Made by a program: the position numbers and the translations under genes. From Brasenia schreberi (taxonomy: Eukaryota > Streptophyta > Magnoliopsida > Nymphaeales > Cabombaceae): a stretch of DNA of 64,000 nt. Shown here piece by piece: positions 13,010 through 25,596 of the stretch. The number at the start of each line of letters is the position of its first letter. Positions within the stretch are counted from its first letter, which is position 1. The notes beneath the pieces were generated by a model. That model was not told the DNA's origin, did no database searches, and was given only the letters and a program-made list of their open reading frames with translations. Location of the stretch: the NCBI GenBank assembly GCA_036023115.1, contig JAYKKT010000087.1:13123864-13187863 (forward strand). Reading direction: 5' to 3'.

Positions 13010-13909
13010 TCAATATAATTTATCCCCTCTTTCTGCAAAAAAACCCTTTGTAACCAACCTCGCTTTAAACTTGTCGATTATATCATCGACCTTGTATTTA
13101 TTTTTCAGAACCCAATTATAGCCTATAGCTTTCCTTACTTTTGACAAATCAGCCAATTCGCATACTTGGTTTTTCTCAATAGATTCAGTTTCCTCATCCA
13201 TAGCTTTCTCCCAGTATGTTGCTTCCGATGAGTTCATTGCTTGCTGATAAGTCAAGTTATTAGTCAACTCATCCAAATCTACCAAATTATACACTTCTTC
13301 TGCAAGATAAGTATGATAATCCTTTAAGTAGGACGGAGTGGCTCTTGGCCTCTTATGTCCACTTAAGGTATCAGTAGTTTCAAGAAGATCTTCTATGGGC
13401 TCAAAAGATGATTGGTCTAAATCTACCAAATCATCAACGCATTTCTCATCATTTTTCAAGATATCATTCTTAGTATCTTCTAAGAATTCAACATCTCTGC
13501 TTTCAATCAGTCTATGATCCTTATGATAAAATCGATATCCTTTTGAACCTTTTGGATATCCAATGAATACACATCTTAAGGACCTGCTGTCTAGCTTATC
13601 TCTAGATTGATTAAGGATCTTGACATGTGCAATAGATCCCCACCTCCTGAGATGACCTAGGTTGGGTTTTCTTCCAAACCACATCTCATATGGTGTAATG
13701 AATACAACTTTATACATTACTCTATTGAGTATGTAAACAACTGTACTTACTGCTTCTCTCCAAAATACCCTTGGAAGAGAGGCATCAATTAACATTGACC
13801 TTGTCATATTTAGCAAGTGACTATTATAAATTTCAGCTAAAATATTTTGCTGAGGTGTCTTGGGCATTGTATTCTGTTTAGTAATACCAAAGTCTTTGCA
13901 AAATTTCAA
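13010..13909 (-). pseudogene. Copia integrase C-terminal / RT N-terminal polyprotein fragment
   Basis: The 299-codon open frame is the longest surviving piece of the element. It contains TPQQN (integrase core end), the RVFWREAVSTVVYILNR block, FGRKPNLGHLR, a GYPKGSKGYRFY motif and the RT start (NWVLKNKYKVD). It is closed by stops on both sides. Confidence 0.85.
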
Positions 13910-13973
13910 GAATTTTACGGAGGTATATTCACTCCTCTGTCTGATCTTTTGATCGAATGCTCTAACTAATTTT

Positions 13974-14633
13974 CTACTTTTTGCTTATATTCTTTAAAAG
14001 TATCAAGTGCCTCTGATTTATATGCCAAAAGATATATATATATATATACATATATCTAGAGTAATCATCGATAAATATTATAAAATAACCCTTTCCCCGA
14101 TGTGTCTTTACTCTAAAAGGTTCACATAAATCTGTGTGAATAACTTTCAACAAGGTTGTTGTCCTTGTTGTTTCCTTGAGAAAAACTTTCCTTGTCATCT
14201 TTTTTTTTATACAAACTTCACACTTTGAAAGTATTTTCCTCAAATCCAAGCAATAAGTCAAAGTTGGATAATTTTCTAACTTTTTCAAACTTATATGCCC
14301 TAAACGTTTATGCCATATATTCACATCAACAATAAAGGCACTCTCAATATAAGTAGAAGATTCACGATTTTCATGATCACATAATTTAAACAGTCCTTGT
14401 TCTACATCAAATTCTCCTGAGAACAAAATTCTCCCATGTTTACCCATAGTCACCTTGTTAGGAATAAACCTAACTTCAAAACCCTTCTTAACTAAGGCAG
14501 GGATTGATACCAGATTGCGCCTTATAGATGGCACAATTAACACATCGATCAGTATAATTGGTTTGCCTTCTACATTTATTCTGTAGGATCCAATACCCAG
14601 AACATCTGAAAAAGTATTGTTTTCCATATACAC
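13974..14633 (-). pseudogene. Copia protease end / GAG-pre-integrase / integrase start fragment
   Basis: It contains WHKRLGHISLKKLE (GAG-pre-integrase), a C-x2-C pair (CEVCIKKK) and IHTDLCEPF followed by FIIFIDDYSRYMY, the first catalytic Asp regions of copia integrase. A TA microsatellite at about 14036-14050 follows and breaks the frame. Confidence 0.85.
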
Positions 14634-16431
14634 ACGATGTTCTCCTGGTTGATATTAATTCAATCTATTGCCCCTTCCTTAGTCTTCGAGATGTGTCTTA
14701 TAGCTCCTAAGTCTATCCACCAACCTGTCACTAGGCGGTCCAAATATAGGCATTCTGAAATCACGCAGATTATATCCTGCTTCTCCGATTGTCCGCGCTG
14801 TGGGCTGTTTCCTCCACCTTTCTTGTTGCAGCAGTCTCTTTTGTAGTGTCCCATCTTCCTACAATTTCTTAAAATTTTGACCGTCTTTCTTATTATTCTT
14901 GCCAAACCTTTTATTTGGGTTTTTTTTCCTAGTTGGACTTAGAGCTAGACGCTAACTCATCCTAAACCACTAGCAACTTCTCTTTCTTGTTCTTAAGCAT
15001 ATGTTCTTACTCTATTGCTAGTTTAAGGGGTAACTCAGAAATAATGATTTTTGGCTCTAGTCTTAGGGCAGTAGTGATCATGTTCCATGACAGGGTTAGA
15101 TTGTTCAATATTGTTGATATCTGCATTGGTTCAGGGATGACTGATTTTACTACGGCTAAGTCTCTAGCCATTACCAGCATGTGATTTACATGTTCTACTA
15201 CATTTTCTCCTTCATTGTATTTTTGTAGTAGCATCTGCACATGCAATTTTGAAGTTGTATCATATTTAGCTGTTAATGAATCAAACAACTCTTTTGTGGT
15301 CTCATATTCTTCAAAGACCCTGATGAAGTCATCCTCCATATATGTTAACATGATCGTCCTTGCTATGGTATCGTCTTTTAGAAATGTTTTATACATTTCT
15401 AACTATTGCTCATTTGTGTCTGAGGGTGGCAGACGCATGGTTTCCTTTAAAACATACTCAACACCGTCTAGTGTTAGAGCCAAAGAAATTCTTCTCTTCT
15501 ATGTTTGGAAGTTCAAACCGTTCAACTTTTCGGTTTTCGCCAATTCGGACACGCATATCCTAGAACTCATTTTTGTGTGTTTGACAAAAATAACAATTAA
15601 GCGGTCTAAAAAGGAAACCAACACAAAAACACAAGAACACATAACAAGAATTATCTTAATGTGATACATGATATCTAGCAAGTAACCTTTTTGAAAAATT
15701 TTCCAAGGGAGTTTATGAATATGTGCCCTTAAAAGAATACCAGGGACAAAACTGTAATTTTATCTATTTGTCCTCTTTTTGTAATTTTATAAAATCTTGA
15801 GGACAAACTTATAAAATTACTATTTGGAATTCCTATAAAATTCGCAACTGATCGGGGTTAAAATCATAATTTTAACTCTCAAGGCGAATCTGTAATTTTT
15901 CAAAAGAAAAGAGCAAATCTGTCTTTTGACTGGATGGTAGAATCAAAATTATCCAAACTGGGAAGGGTAAAACCGTAAAGTAACAACTCGATATTTGGTA
16001 ATTTTCACAAACAGCTGGAGGGTAAAATTGACCTTTCGCTCAGTAAGGGCAAAATAGTCTTTTTACCCAAAAATATATGAACAAAAAAGTAATTTTTTCC
16101 CAGTGGCAAAAGAGTAAGATCTGAATCCAAACAGGGCAAATTGGTCTTTTTAGACCATTCTTGAGGTGATTTTTGAGAAACCGTCGATTTTCTTGCCCAC
16201 GATTTTTCAAAACCACGAAATTCAAATTTTTTTTAATACACATAAAACGTATTACAATTTACAAAGTGAGGAGAGAGAGGGGAGAACAGGAAGACAGAGA
16301 GAGAGGGGAGAACGGGAAGATAGGGAAGAGGGGGGAATCACCGGTGGGGCATCCCTGGTGGGTTTTTCCTGTCGCTCCTCTACTGTCGGCGTCCCTAGCG
16401 TCTTCTTTCCAGTTACTCCTGTCTGTTCGGC

Positions 16432-16563
16432 TGTGGCCTGTCGCTCTGACTTTGGCCGTTCAGGTGTGGCCTTCCGCTCTGGCTTTGGTCGTTCGGTTGT
16501 GGCCTGCTGCTCTAGCTTTGGTCGTTCGGCTGTGGCCTGCCGCTCTGGCTTTGGCCGTTCGGC
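16432..16563 (+). repeat. 33-bp GC-rich tandem repeat, four units plus a degenerate fifth
   Basis: Units start at 16432, 16465, 16498 and 16531, each beginning TGTGGCCT and ending GTTCGG or CAGG. They differ by only a few bases. They lie in the 5' leader of the reverse-strand copia element, next to its LTR. Confidence 0.92.
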
Positions 16564-16735
16564 TGTGACTGGCCTGCCGATTTCTTCTCTTGGTCGTTCG
16601 CCTCTGGCTTGATGCGCCTCTGTCGACTGTCGCTACTTCTCCCTGATCCGCTTTCCTATATTATTTTTTTTTCTTCTCTCTCTTTTTTTTTTTCTTACGT
16701 GTCTCCCCCTTCTTTTTTTTGTAGGGTTTTTAGGC

Positions 16736-16746
16736 CCTGATACCAG
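16736..16746 (-). promoter_or_regulatory. Primer binding site of the copia element
   Basis: CCTGATACCA on the + strand reads TGGTATCAGG in element orientation, the usual copia site complementary to the initiator Met tRNA 3' end. Confidence 0.8.
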
Positions 16747-17169
16747 TGTAGAAGATTGCTACCTTCTCCTATCCGGATTTCGGTGATGACTGTCTGGCGG
16801 TTTCTGATCCTTTCCAGTAGGCAGCCTCTGTTGAACGCAGCGAAAACGTGGATGTGGTGGACACGAGGTTCCCATGCAGGTTTTTTACACGAATGAAAAT
16901 TAGTATACTCTCTCCTGTTTTCTCTTTTCTATGTTTCTTTCACTGTACCTGTACACTTGTAATGCCTGCCTTTTATAGGCAAGTGCTCCCCCTTCATCCG
17001 TGTTTATCCTCCTTCGGTTTCCCTCGTCCGGGAGCTCATCACGGAGCCATTACCGAAAATCACGGTAACGATCATCCATTTTAGATTTAGCCTTATCTCG
17101 TTCAGGTAATGGACTGGATGGCCAGTCCAACCGTTACCTGAGTCGAGAATGGCCATTATCTTTGTAATA
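16747..17169 (-). repeat. 5' LTR of the reverse-strand copia element
   Basis: It shares the core from ACACGAATGAAAAT to TTTGTAATA with the left LTR, including a TTTTATAGGC segment. It is longer than the left LTR (423 against 316 bp). Confidence 0.88.
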
Positions 17170-18765
17170 GAAATGAAGTTGCAGCTCCCTCCTCAAAGGA
17201 GACATTCCTTACGGGAAAGACATGCTTAAACTGGATTCCCTTGGGTAAGCGATATGCTAAAGGGATGTGTGAGCTTTGGGAAGCAGGAAACGAAGTTGGA
17301 TAATGTGAGGGTGTTTGGACCATAAGAAAAATTTTATCGATTGATAGAAGTCCCACAATCTGAGACAAAAAGTATTTTTTACGTGTTTGTTTTATATATG
17401 CAATTAAACTCCAATATCTTTGTAAAAATATGAAATAATTGAATTGAAGCATACTACAAATACAATATCACTAAAACATCATCTTTGTGGTATCTATTTA
17501 TGTTAGTGTGGTGGTCCATTCGATGCAAAAATTATTCAAGAACCGTTTAACCATCTATATACTCTTGCTGAATTTTTATCCTTATATTATAATATGTTTT
17601 GTTGTGATAATGTTAAAGTTCTCAAACCGTTCTTATTATAACAAAATATGCTTGGGGTTGCAATGATTTTTTATTATCTCTCTATTATTAACTAATACTT
17701 AGCATTCATTAATTCATTTGTAAATTCATACTATTTAAAATATATTCTTAGAGGATGATTATGTATCCTATTAACATAATCAACCTCCACAAACTTCACT
17801 CTCTCCTCTATGTAAAAGTAGACATTTAATGTTTTTCTTACTAGTCTAATGTCTACTTCTGGCATTAAGTTGTTTTTTTAGATTAGTCGTTTCTTCCACA
17901 TCTAAGCCATAAGTCATCTCTTTCATCTTTCTATTTCAGATAAGCATTACAAGAGTGGTATTATTCCTTCCAATACCTCTTATTTGTTTCAAATAAAGGT
18001 GGATAATCAATTTCATCACCCTTAAAATCAATAAATCAAGTATCATCATTCATTTTATATCACAAAACTACTCCATCATAAAGAACGCCTTCAATCAAAC
18101 TACTTATTTTTGTTCTGTTGTTTGAGATTTTGTAAAAAAGATTAAGACAAAGTGAGGAACAAGCATAATTGGGCTGCGTTTCCTACCAAAGAGGCGTCAA
18201 TATGTCGCCTTCTTCTAATTCGAAATTGAGAGGACGGAAGACTATGAGAAAGAAAGAAATCGCGTGGGTATGTACTGGAGAGAGGATACCGTCAAAGATG
18301 GAGAAAGATAAAAAGAGAAATCTGGAAGAAAATAAAGATAAGTCATATATATATATATGCAAAGGACAGAGATAAGTGGATAGCAAAATAGTTTGATAAG
18401 AGTAAGGTCCATTACTACTCAGAAGCCAAATGCAGTCCGACTGTCTGACTCTCACGACGCAGGTGGCAAGTTAAGGCTTTACGTATGTGGCCTTCGGGCG
18501 GAAAACAAAAGTTCCTCTTTTCTTTCCATATGGCAACGAGAGCGGGTGTATGTCTCTCCCTCCCCCAACGTATGATGACGTGGACTCCAAGTTGTGTAGA
18601 TAAATGTCCCGAATCGGGTGTCAAAAACCGTTTCTAAGGAGGAGGGCTTCGGGCAAAAACTTGCGGTCTCAGCGGAAGTCGCCGCTCGGCTGACCCGCTA
18701 TTCCTAGAGATCGTCGTCTTCGCTCTCGTTGCTTGGAAATCCTCCCTACCTGCGGATCACTCGCC
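17170..18765. other. Intergenic region upstream of the ribophorin I gene
   Basis: AT-rich DNA without a convincing exon up to about 18100. The last few hundred bases become GC-richer and should contain the promoter and 5' UTR of the next gene. A short ATAT run lies at about 18347-18357. Confidence 0.5.
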
Positions 18766-21700
18766 ATGGCAATCCTCAGACAAATAATAATGCATCTGGC
18801 GCTCATTTCTGTCATCCTGCTTCTCCACACTGCCACCGCCTTCCTCCCTGCGTCTGAACTCGTCATCCTCAAGGCGGAGAGAAGGGTGAGTTTCCTCTCT
18901 GATCTCTCTCGTCGTTCTCCACCAACTTCTTATCTTACGTCCCTACTCTGTCTACCTTAGTCCTAAAGCCTTGTTTGTTCTTCGTCCTTGTAATTGTTGA
19001 GGCATCCATAGTCTGAAGATCTAGGGTTTGCATAATCTCCAATAAAACGTTTCTCACTTTTCTGATCGCATGGTTTGTGATTTTGTTTGATCAACTTTGT
19101 AGATAGATCCATTTTGTGAAAGGAGTTCATTGGTTCACGTCATTCATGTCTAGAAAGGAGATGTTCATTAGACAGAGAGAAAAATATGTCGATTTTCCGT
19201 TATGGAAGATTTGACCTTTGGTCCAAATCATCGTGCTTAAAATTGTTCTGAGCATAAATTCTTGGTACCTAGAGATTGTAGTTGTTAGGAAATTACACAT
19301 CCTGAAAATTGTTGGCAACGGAACGCAACTCCACAGCTGAAGGTTGTAACTGATCTAGATTGACGTGTCACCCATCTGTAAAAGGTAAACTCCGTCGTTT
19401 GAGCCAGGGGTTCTCTCTCTGCTGTACATCATTCTTTTGGTGTCTCTTAGCAAACTTAGTGTGAAGTACGTTTACTTCAATTTCAAAAAGTAGGATACGA
19501 CTGACTAATGTCTCATTTCTTCTGGAACTCTTGACTGTGCCCCTGCAGATCGACCTGACTTCTCCAATTGTAAGAGTTTCATTGTCTTTGAAGGTATTTT
19601 ATCTACATTTTCTGTTCAGAAACAACTTATATGCGTGAATATTGTTCCAGTAATCATTCTATTCTGTTCAGATTGAAAGCACTGGCGCCTCACCTGCTTC
19701 TGAGGTCCTCCTGGCTTTTCCCTCAGCACAAGTTAAGCATATGTCTCTCTTGAATGCAGTCACAGTCGAGGGAAAGCGGAAGAAGAAAACACACAAACCC
19801 CTTGTTGTCAACCCATCACGGTTATCTGATATGCCAGGGGATGTTAATTTGTTCTCTGTTTCCCTGCTGAACCCGCTAAATACTGGTGAGACCGTGTCAG
19901 TCGAAATACTTTTCATATTAACACATTCTTTAGAGCCTTTCCCCATAGAGATCGCCCAGTCTGAGTCTCAGTTTGTTGTTTATGAGGATAATGCTCTTGT
20001 GCTATCTCCCTATGTGGTAAAAGAACAAACAACATATATTAAGACACCTAACAGCAAGATTGAATCGTATACCAAGATTGATCCTGTGAATGTTATGGGT
20101 TCTGAATTAAAATATGGAACCTATAATGACTGGAATCCTTTCTCCTCTCATCCTATAAGAGTGCATTGTGAGAACAACCATCCTTTTGCGGTTGTTGAGG
20201 AACTTATACGGGAGGTGGAAATATCTCACTGGGGAAGTATTCAAGTAACTGAACACTATAGTCTAGCCCATGCAGGTGCTCGGCATAATGGTGTTTTTTC
20301 AAGGTATCCTTGTGTTCTCTATTATAGAAATTATCATTTTCTTTCTATCTCATAGTATCAGAAATTCATAGCAGCATATTACAAGTTAAACATGTCATGA
20401 TTTCATGCCATCATAAGCAAAAAGTAAAAATGTAAGATATTGAGTTCCTTGATATTTTTGTCTTCATTTGGAACCTTTATCGAATTCATTAGGATGTTTT
20501 GATTTTCTTTTCTTTTCTTTTAATGCTATTTTCCTATCTTGAAACACTTTTTGGTTCGAAATATTTTTAGGAAAAACTAGAATTTGAACTATTCCTGTAC
20601 ATTCACTAGCTAGGATTATTCTGACATGTCTTGTGGCTCTTCTTATATGTGAAGAACTTGCAAGCATTATGTCATGCCATTGATTTACTACAAGCCTATT
20701 CCAATCACTTTATGTCATGAGCAGGTTAAAACTGTTCATGTGTTTTTTTATTAGTATGTCATGATTATTATTACAACAACAACTAAGCCTTTTCCCATAC
20801 TAGATGGGGTCAACTACATGGATTCTTTGTTTCCAAAGAGCCCTATCATAATTTGTAGAATTCATGGTAAATAAGTCTGACAAAGTTTTATGCGGGTTGT
20901 CGAAAGCCTAATGCAACCCTCCTCTTTATCCAGGCTTGGGACCGGCCATGCAAGGGTGATCCCTTACATGGGCGGAGTTATCATGATTATTATTGCAACT
21001 TGATTTTTGCAATGGTTAGGCTTTAGTCTTTTGGACTTGCTTTAAGTTGAGCATCAAGTAGGTTTGCCTGTTCATGTTTTGGATTGTAGTTATTTCTATC
21101 TTTAGTCATATTATGTCCATGGCTTTCTAGTGCTTATGGACTGTGGCATGAACTGAACAACACATAGAACTATGTTTATTCCAACGAAGCATTAATATAC
21201 ACTGTCATGTAACCAACATGGCTACCCATAGGCTATTACCATGTTTCCTCCAGGGAACAATGTATTGTAGTTGTTCCCATCAGAAGTGCAGAATCAACTG
21301 CACATTACACTGTGCATAATGTATTACAAGCTTAATTCTGATTTCGCCATGTGCGGAAAATCTAGGTTTGGTACAATGGTAATGCTAACCAACCTAAATG
21401 GCTCTTAACTGTGTGAAATCAGCTATATTGAGTGGTAAAACTTCACAAAATAATTTTATGATTAACTTTAGTGTGCCATTGATTTTGTTGATGATGTTCT
21501 TTTCCGAAGTTGTAATTAGATTTCCCCTTGCAGGGTGGAATACCAATCAAGACCATCATTTAGTGGTGTATCTTCTTTGAAACATTTGCTTGCCAGACTG
21601 CCACCTCATGTGCATTCTGTTTATTATAGAGATGAAATTGGTAATATTTCATCATCACACTTGCGTGGTGACCATCTCAAGGTATGCATGTTTGATGTTT

Positions 21701-24700
21701 TCCCTTAATAGATACTTTTGATGTTTTCTGGTAATAGATATTGAGTATTGTTGTTGTAGACATTGCACGAAAACCTTAACATTTAGCTTTTTGATGCTTG
21801 AAGGGTTGATGTTCTTGTAATTAGTGATTATTTATATCCGGATGTTGAAGAGTCCTTTCTGTAAATAGCTACAAAATCTGGCTTTTCTTCATTCTCTGAT
21901 CTTGGTATTAGGTGTATCGTAACTTCATTCTTTTTTCCTAGTGTATGATATGTCAAGGCTGATCCCACTTAATGTGGGATAAAGATCGCTTTTGGTTTTG
22001 GATGCTACGATATTGCCAAGGTGGTGGATGTTTTTGGTCATCTGTTATCTAAATAACGTGAACCAAGGTCATGTTGTATATGTTGGTGAGATCTGTTTTT
22101 GGTGAACTTCTTTCAGATGTTTGGGGGTAGGTCCTTGCGTTCTAATAAAAGTTTCAGTCTCTCTTGATGCGAGCTGCAAAACACTAGTTTGTTCTTGCAA
22201 TATCCTTTAAATGATTTTGATCTGGTTTTTGTAAACTTCTTCAAAGGGTAGGGCAGTGCTAGTTTATTCTTGCAATACCCTTTAAATGGTTTTCTATACC
22301 GTACTAACTAGTTTGCTTTTTCTGGATGCTAAGTCACGCAGACACTTCTAAGGGGTGGAGTGTCGACCCCGACACTGGTGCGGCATGCCAAAAAAAAAAA
22401 ATTTGTAAAAAAAAAATTTTGCAATTTTTTTTTTTTAACTCACGGATAAATGAGTCTGGATAATGAAGATTGATTTGTGTATTATGATGAAATTAGTAGT
22501 TTTTTACCATTTATATGTTTTGCTTTAATATAAAGTTGTGTACTTACTATTATAGCTTTATACAATATAAAGCTGTTTGAATGATTTTGGGTGCGAACAA
22601 TTGGACTCCATATTCTATGCCTTTGCACAGAATAATCTCTGTCACCAAACACATTTAAAGACCAGGAACATTGCCAGATCAATAAAACAGAAGAGTATGA
22701 CATCACTAGTGGATCCTAGCACAAATACTAGTATATGTTATATCCTACAAAAGATCTTGAAACTCTTTGAATCCATAACTTGGATATTTTGAAGCTCGTA
22801 AAATCACTGTAAGTTTCAGATCATTATGAGGGAACTTGCTAATTGATACCTACGTGCACCCAAAATTAGCAAATACTAGTTGTATTATGATTGATTTATG
22901 TAGCTTGAATATTATATATAATATACAATATTATATACCCTAGCCGTGTCGCCGCACCCAAAATTTTTGAAATTTGCCGTATCCCGCACCCGCACCCGCA
23001 CCCGCACCCGTACTCATGTGACATAGTCTGGATGTCTTCTCTAGTTATTCTTGAAAGAACAGAAAATATCAATTTGGCAGAAAGTACATGTTCTATTGGT
23101 TGACTCCTGATTCTTCTTGTTGTGCAGTCAGAACTTGAGATTGAACCAAGGTATCCCCTTTTGGGGGGATGGAAAGCCACTTTCGTTATTGGTTATGGGC
23201 TTCCATTGCATAGCTTTCTGTTTGAGTCAGTGGATGGGAAACGGTACCTTAACTTCACTTTCGGATGCCCTATACTTGAGACAACAGTTAACAAGTTGAT
23301 CGTTAAAGTAAGCGTACTGGTTATTCAATCACTTCATGCATGATACGGATTTAGTCTTGCAAAAAATGTTTTATTGTTCTCAAATTACTTTCCTTATTTG
23401 TTTTCCCAAAAGAAAACCACTGACCTTATAGTCTTTAACAGAAGACATGCCATTTTGTAGGTAATACTGCCAGAAGGGTCGACAAACCCATATGCAGTGG
23501 TTCCTTTTGCAGTGGAGCAGCATCAAGAAGTATGTGTCATCTATGTTCTGCAAGCTCAGTTCTATTTTTTGTATGTATAGTTGGTATGTTTGCTATACCA
23601 CCACCAAGCTTCTTCAACGCCAAAAGTAGGTCAGCTACGTGGCTTGTGCTCAAATTCATGATATCAGCATTTAACTACAAAATGGCAGATCATATTTTGT
23701 TATCTTCTTCAATATATTTGAAGCCTTCCTGTGCTTCTTTTGATGGGTCACTGTATAACTTTTCACACCTTAATGGAGCTCCATCTGGCTGCCTCTCCAA
23801 ATGTGCAAACCACCTTGAGTGTGGCTTAGTTACTTTATATTGGTGTGATGCAACTTTTTGTTTAATAGATTCATTATGATTTGGTCTTTCTATCTCAGTG
23901 TAGGGAACCTCTTTTGAAGTGTTCCCTTGTTTTCTCATCCCTGAATTTATATACCATATTCCTGTGTGAAGTCACCATTTTGAAATTTGCATTCCAAGAT
24001 AATCTTATTCCTTGAAATTATTATAAGGTCGATTACTATTATAGGCCATTTAATGGTTTGGAGGTGAGAAGGGGCTCGACTGTCACAAATGTTTTCAACT
24101 TTCGAGGTTGATTTAAAACACAAGGAGATGAATTTGAGAAGGTTTATATGAGAAAGAGCGATTAAATATTAGCGCTCCTGGTGTGTTTTTGTGAGTATAA
24201 AAACTGTTTGCCACCATTTTCTGCAGAAAAGATTGACTTGTGTACTTTATGATACAACACTTTCAAAACCATATTGTATGCTAGGATGTGATGCACACCA
24301 GTAAACCGAATAAAGCAAATATGCTAAAATCATACTGTATAGTATAACAAGATATGATTTTTGTTAGTTAGATTTTCCAAGTGTGTGAACCTTCTCTCAC
24401 ATCTGTTGCATTCCACTCAATTCATTACTTGGCTGAAATTAAGTTCATTTCGTCATATATAGACCTTCTTTTCACCTGTCCTTACTAATATTTGATTATT
24501 TCTCTGAAACCTGTTGCAGAAAAGTTATTCTTACCTTGATGTTGTTGGAAGGACAGTCATTGTACTGGAAAAGAAAAACATAGTCCCAGAGCATAATGTT
24601 CCTTTCCAGGTGTGTAACGTTTTATGTTTTACTGTAGACTACAAGAAGCTCTGATGATATTGCGATGAATAATGTTTGGACTGTTGAAAATTAAGAGTCG

Positions 24701-24986
24701 AGAAACAGCCTAAGCCAAGTCCTAGGCCTTGAACCACAAAGTTGTCATTGCTAATGCTGGAAAAGTAAAAAAACGTTGTTGCACAGTATGGTGCAGCGGC
24801 CCAAACAATCTATGGCTGTTACAATCGGTCATACTACATGGTGTTTCCTTGTTTATGCAGGTTTTCTACAGATTCAACCCATTTTTCATGCTCGCTGAAC
24901 CAATCATGTTGGCGTCTGCCTTCTTCCTTTTCTTTATTGCGTGCATAGCTTACCAGCATATTGATCTTTCTATTTCCAAGTCCTGA
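18766..24986 (+). CDS. OST1B: Oligosaccharyltransferase subunit 1 (ribophorin I), short OST1B-like form (8 exons, 469 aa)
   Basis: Exons: 18766-18885, 19549-19593, 19672-20303, 21534-21681, 23128-23307, 23461-23529, 24520-24609, 24861-24986. All junctions are GT-AG and in phase, 1410 nt in total. The ATG sits in GCCATGGCA and opens a hydrophobic signal peptide (LALISVILLLHTATAF). The large lumenal domain is clearly ribophorin I: LLAFPSAQ, NPLNTGETVSVEI, LVLSPYVVKEQTTYIKTP, REVEISHWGSIQV, PRYPLLGGWK. Near the C-terminus one membrane helix (about residues 443-459) is followed by SISKS and the stop. The protein belongs to the ER complex that transfers the preassembled glycan to Asn-X-Ser/Thr. 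It lacks the long cytosolic coiled-coil tail of Arabidopsis OST1A (about 614 aa) and matches the short OST1B (about 464 aa) in length. An intron probably lies in the 3' UTR. Confidence 0.95.
20773..20980 (-). mobile_element. RTE-derived mini-element in intron 3 of OST1B, with target duplication
   Basis: About 208 bp in reverse orientation. It has the 3' tail (ACAACAACAACTAAGCC, read reversed as ...TTGTTGTTG) on the left and the 5' end (CTCCGCCCATGTAAGG in element sense) on the right. The 14-bp TCATGATTATTATT flanks it at 20759-20772 and 20981-20994. It contains only the 5' and 3' end sequences of the RTE LINE at 49795-53076 and no coding region. Confidence 0.88.
22356..23020. repeat. Probable unclassified repeat in OST1B intron 4 with (CCGCAC)n hexamer run
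   Basis: The left part has GTGTCGACCCCGACACTGG, itself palindromic, followed by long A and T runs. The right part has CCGTGTCGCCGCACCC and then about five CCGCAC hexamers at 22984-23014. The two GTGTCG-containing ends suggest a transposable element, but no clean inverted repeat or target duplication was found. Confidence 0.35.
23690..23938 (-). mobile_element. Possible LINE C-terminal fragment in OST1B intron 6
   Basis: The reverse-strand frame contains RWFAHLERQPDGAPLR, resembling the RWFGH-R-R-P-A-P segment at the C-terminus of plant RTE-like reverse transcriptases. It then has a degenerate K-Y-I-E-E-D segment. The rest of the element is not visible. Confidence 0.5.
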
Positions 24987-25006
24987 TGTTCCACCTTCAC
25001 AGACAG

Positions 25007-25131
25007 GTATAGGACAAAATGTTGTTCTTTTCTGAATGTACTGCCACTAATTGTATGCATTTATCGAGCTCAATCCAAATGCCAACAGATTCTGTTTCTT
25101 TGACAATTAACATTCTTTTCTCCTGCTGCAG
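25007..25131 (+). other. Probable 3'-UTR intron of the OST1B-like gene
   Basis: A donor (ACAG|GTATAG at 25007) and an acceptor after a pyrimidine tract (CTGCTGCAG ending at 25131) enclose 125 bp, 20 nt after the stop. This is within the distance usually tolerated by nonsense-mediated decay. Inferred from splice signals only. Confidence 0.5.
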
Positions 25132-25596
25132 GAAAAGATCAGAAGGTGATGATCGAACCTAAAGTTCGTCCTCAGACTAGAAATGGAGGGGGAGTACCCT
25201 GGGTAGAAGTCTTCGGTCTGATTGTTGGTTTGAGTGAATTTGTACTGCAGATAGATGAGATGTATTGTCGAGGAAAAAATGGCACTGAGACATTCTAAGT
25301 GGGGAACTCATTCTTTTAGCGCTTAGAATGAGGTCCAATCTGCCATTATTTTGACCATATTAAGTTGTTTCCTGGCTTACTTATCTGTTTGTGTTTTGTG
25401 AGAAAGCCGTGTTTGGCAACAGGCATTGTAGTGAGAGGGCTGTTGGGGCATTGCGCCCCTAGTTCATTTCAGTATTTGGACTTCGGATTTGAAATATTTT
25501 CCTCATTTTCGGGGAGAATGGTTGGCTGACCTTTCTGTCATCCATCCATTCTCCGTCAGTGTATTACCATCGAGCATATGAGTTACTATATATATA

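Larger units (their letters stand above)
11224..17169 (-). mobile_element. Ty1/copia LTR retrotransposon, reverse strand, degenerate
   Basis: Two related LTRs (11224-11539 and 16747-17169) flank an internal region with copia domain order on the reverse strand. The order is gag (about 15681-15007), zinc knuckle (GHYKRDC, about 14840), protease (WWIDLGA, with the usual S of DSG replaced by L), GAG-pre-integrase, integrase, RT (LYVDDIL at about 12680) and RNase H (DNNATITLIKSG and DPLTKG). The 5-bp sequence GAAAT occurs at 11219-11223 and 17170-17174 as target duplication. The primer site TGGTATCAG lies immediately inside the right (5') LTR. Many stops and frameshifts and diverged LTRs show an old, inactive copy. 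Confidence 0.92.

Noticed and set aside
18733..18765. Upstream in-frame TTG as an earlier start for OST1B
   Set aside because: The ATG at 18766 is in a good context and directly precedes the signal peptide; a non-ATG start is unnecessary.
22984..23014. Regular hexamer array that might suggest a CRISPR-like or minisatellite structure
   Set aside because: Pure CCGCAC repeats without spacers in a plant intron; a simple microsatellite.
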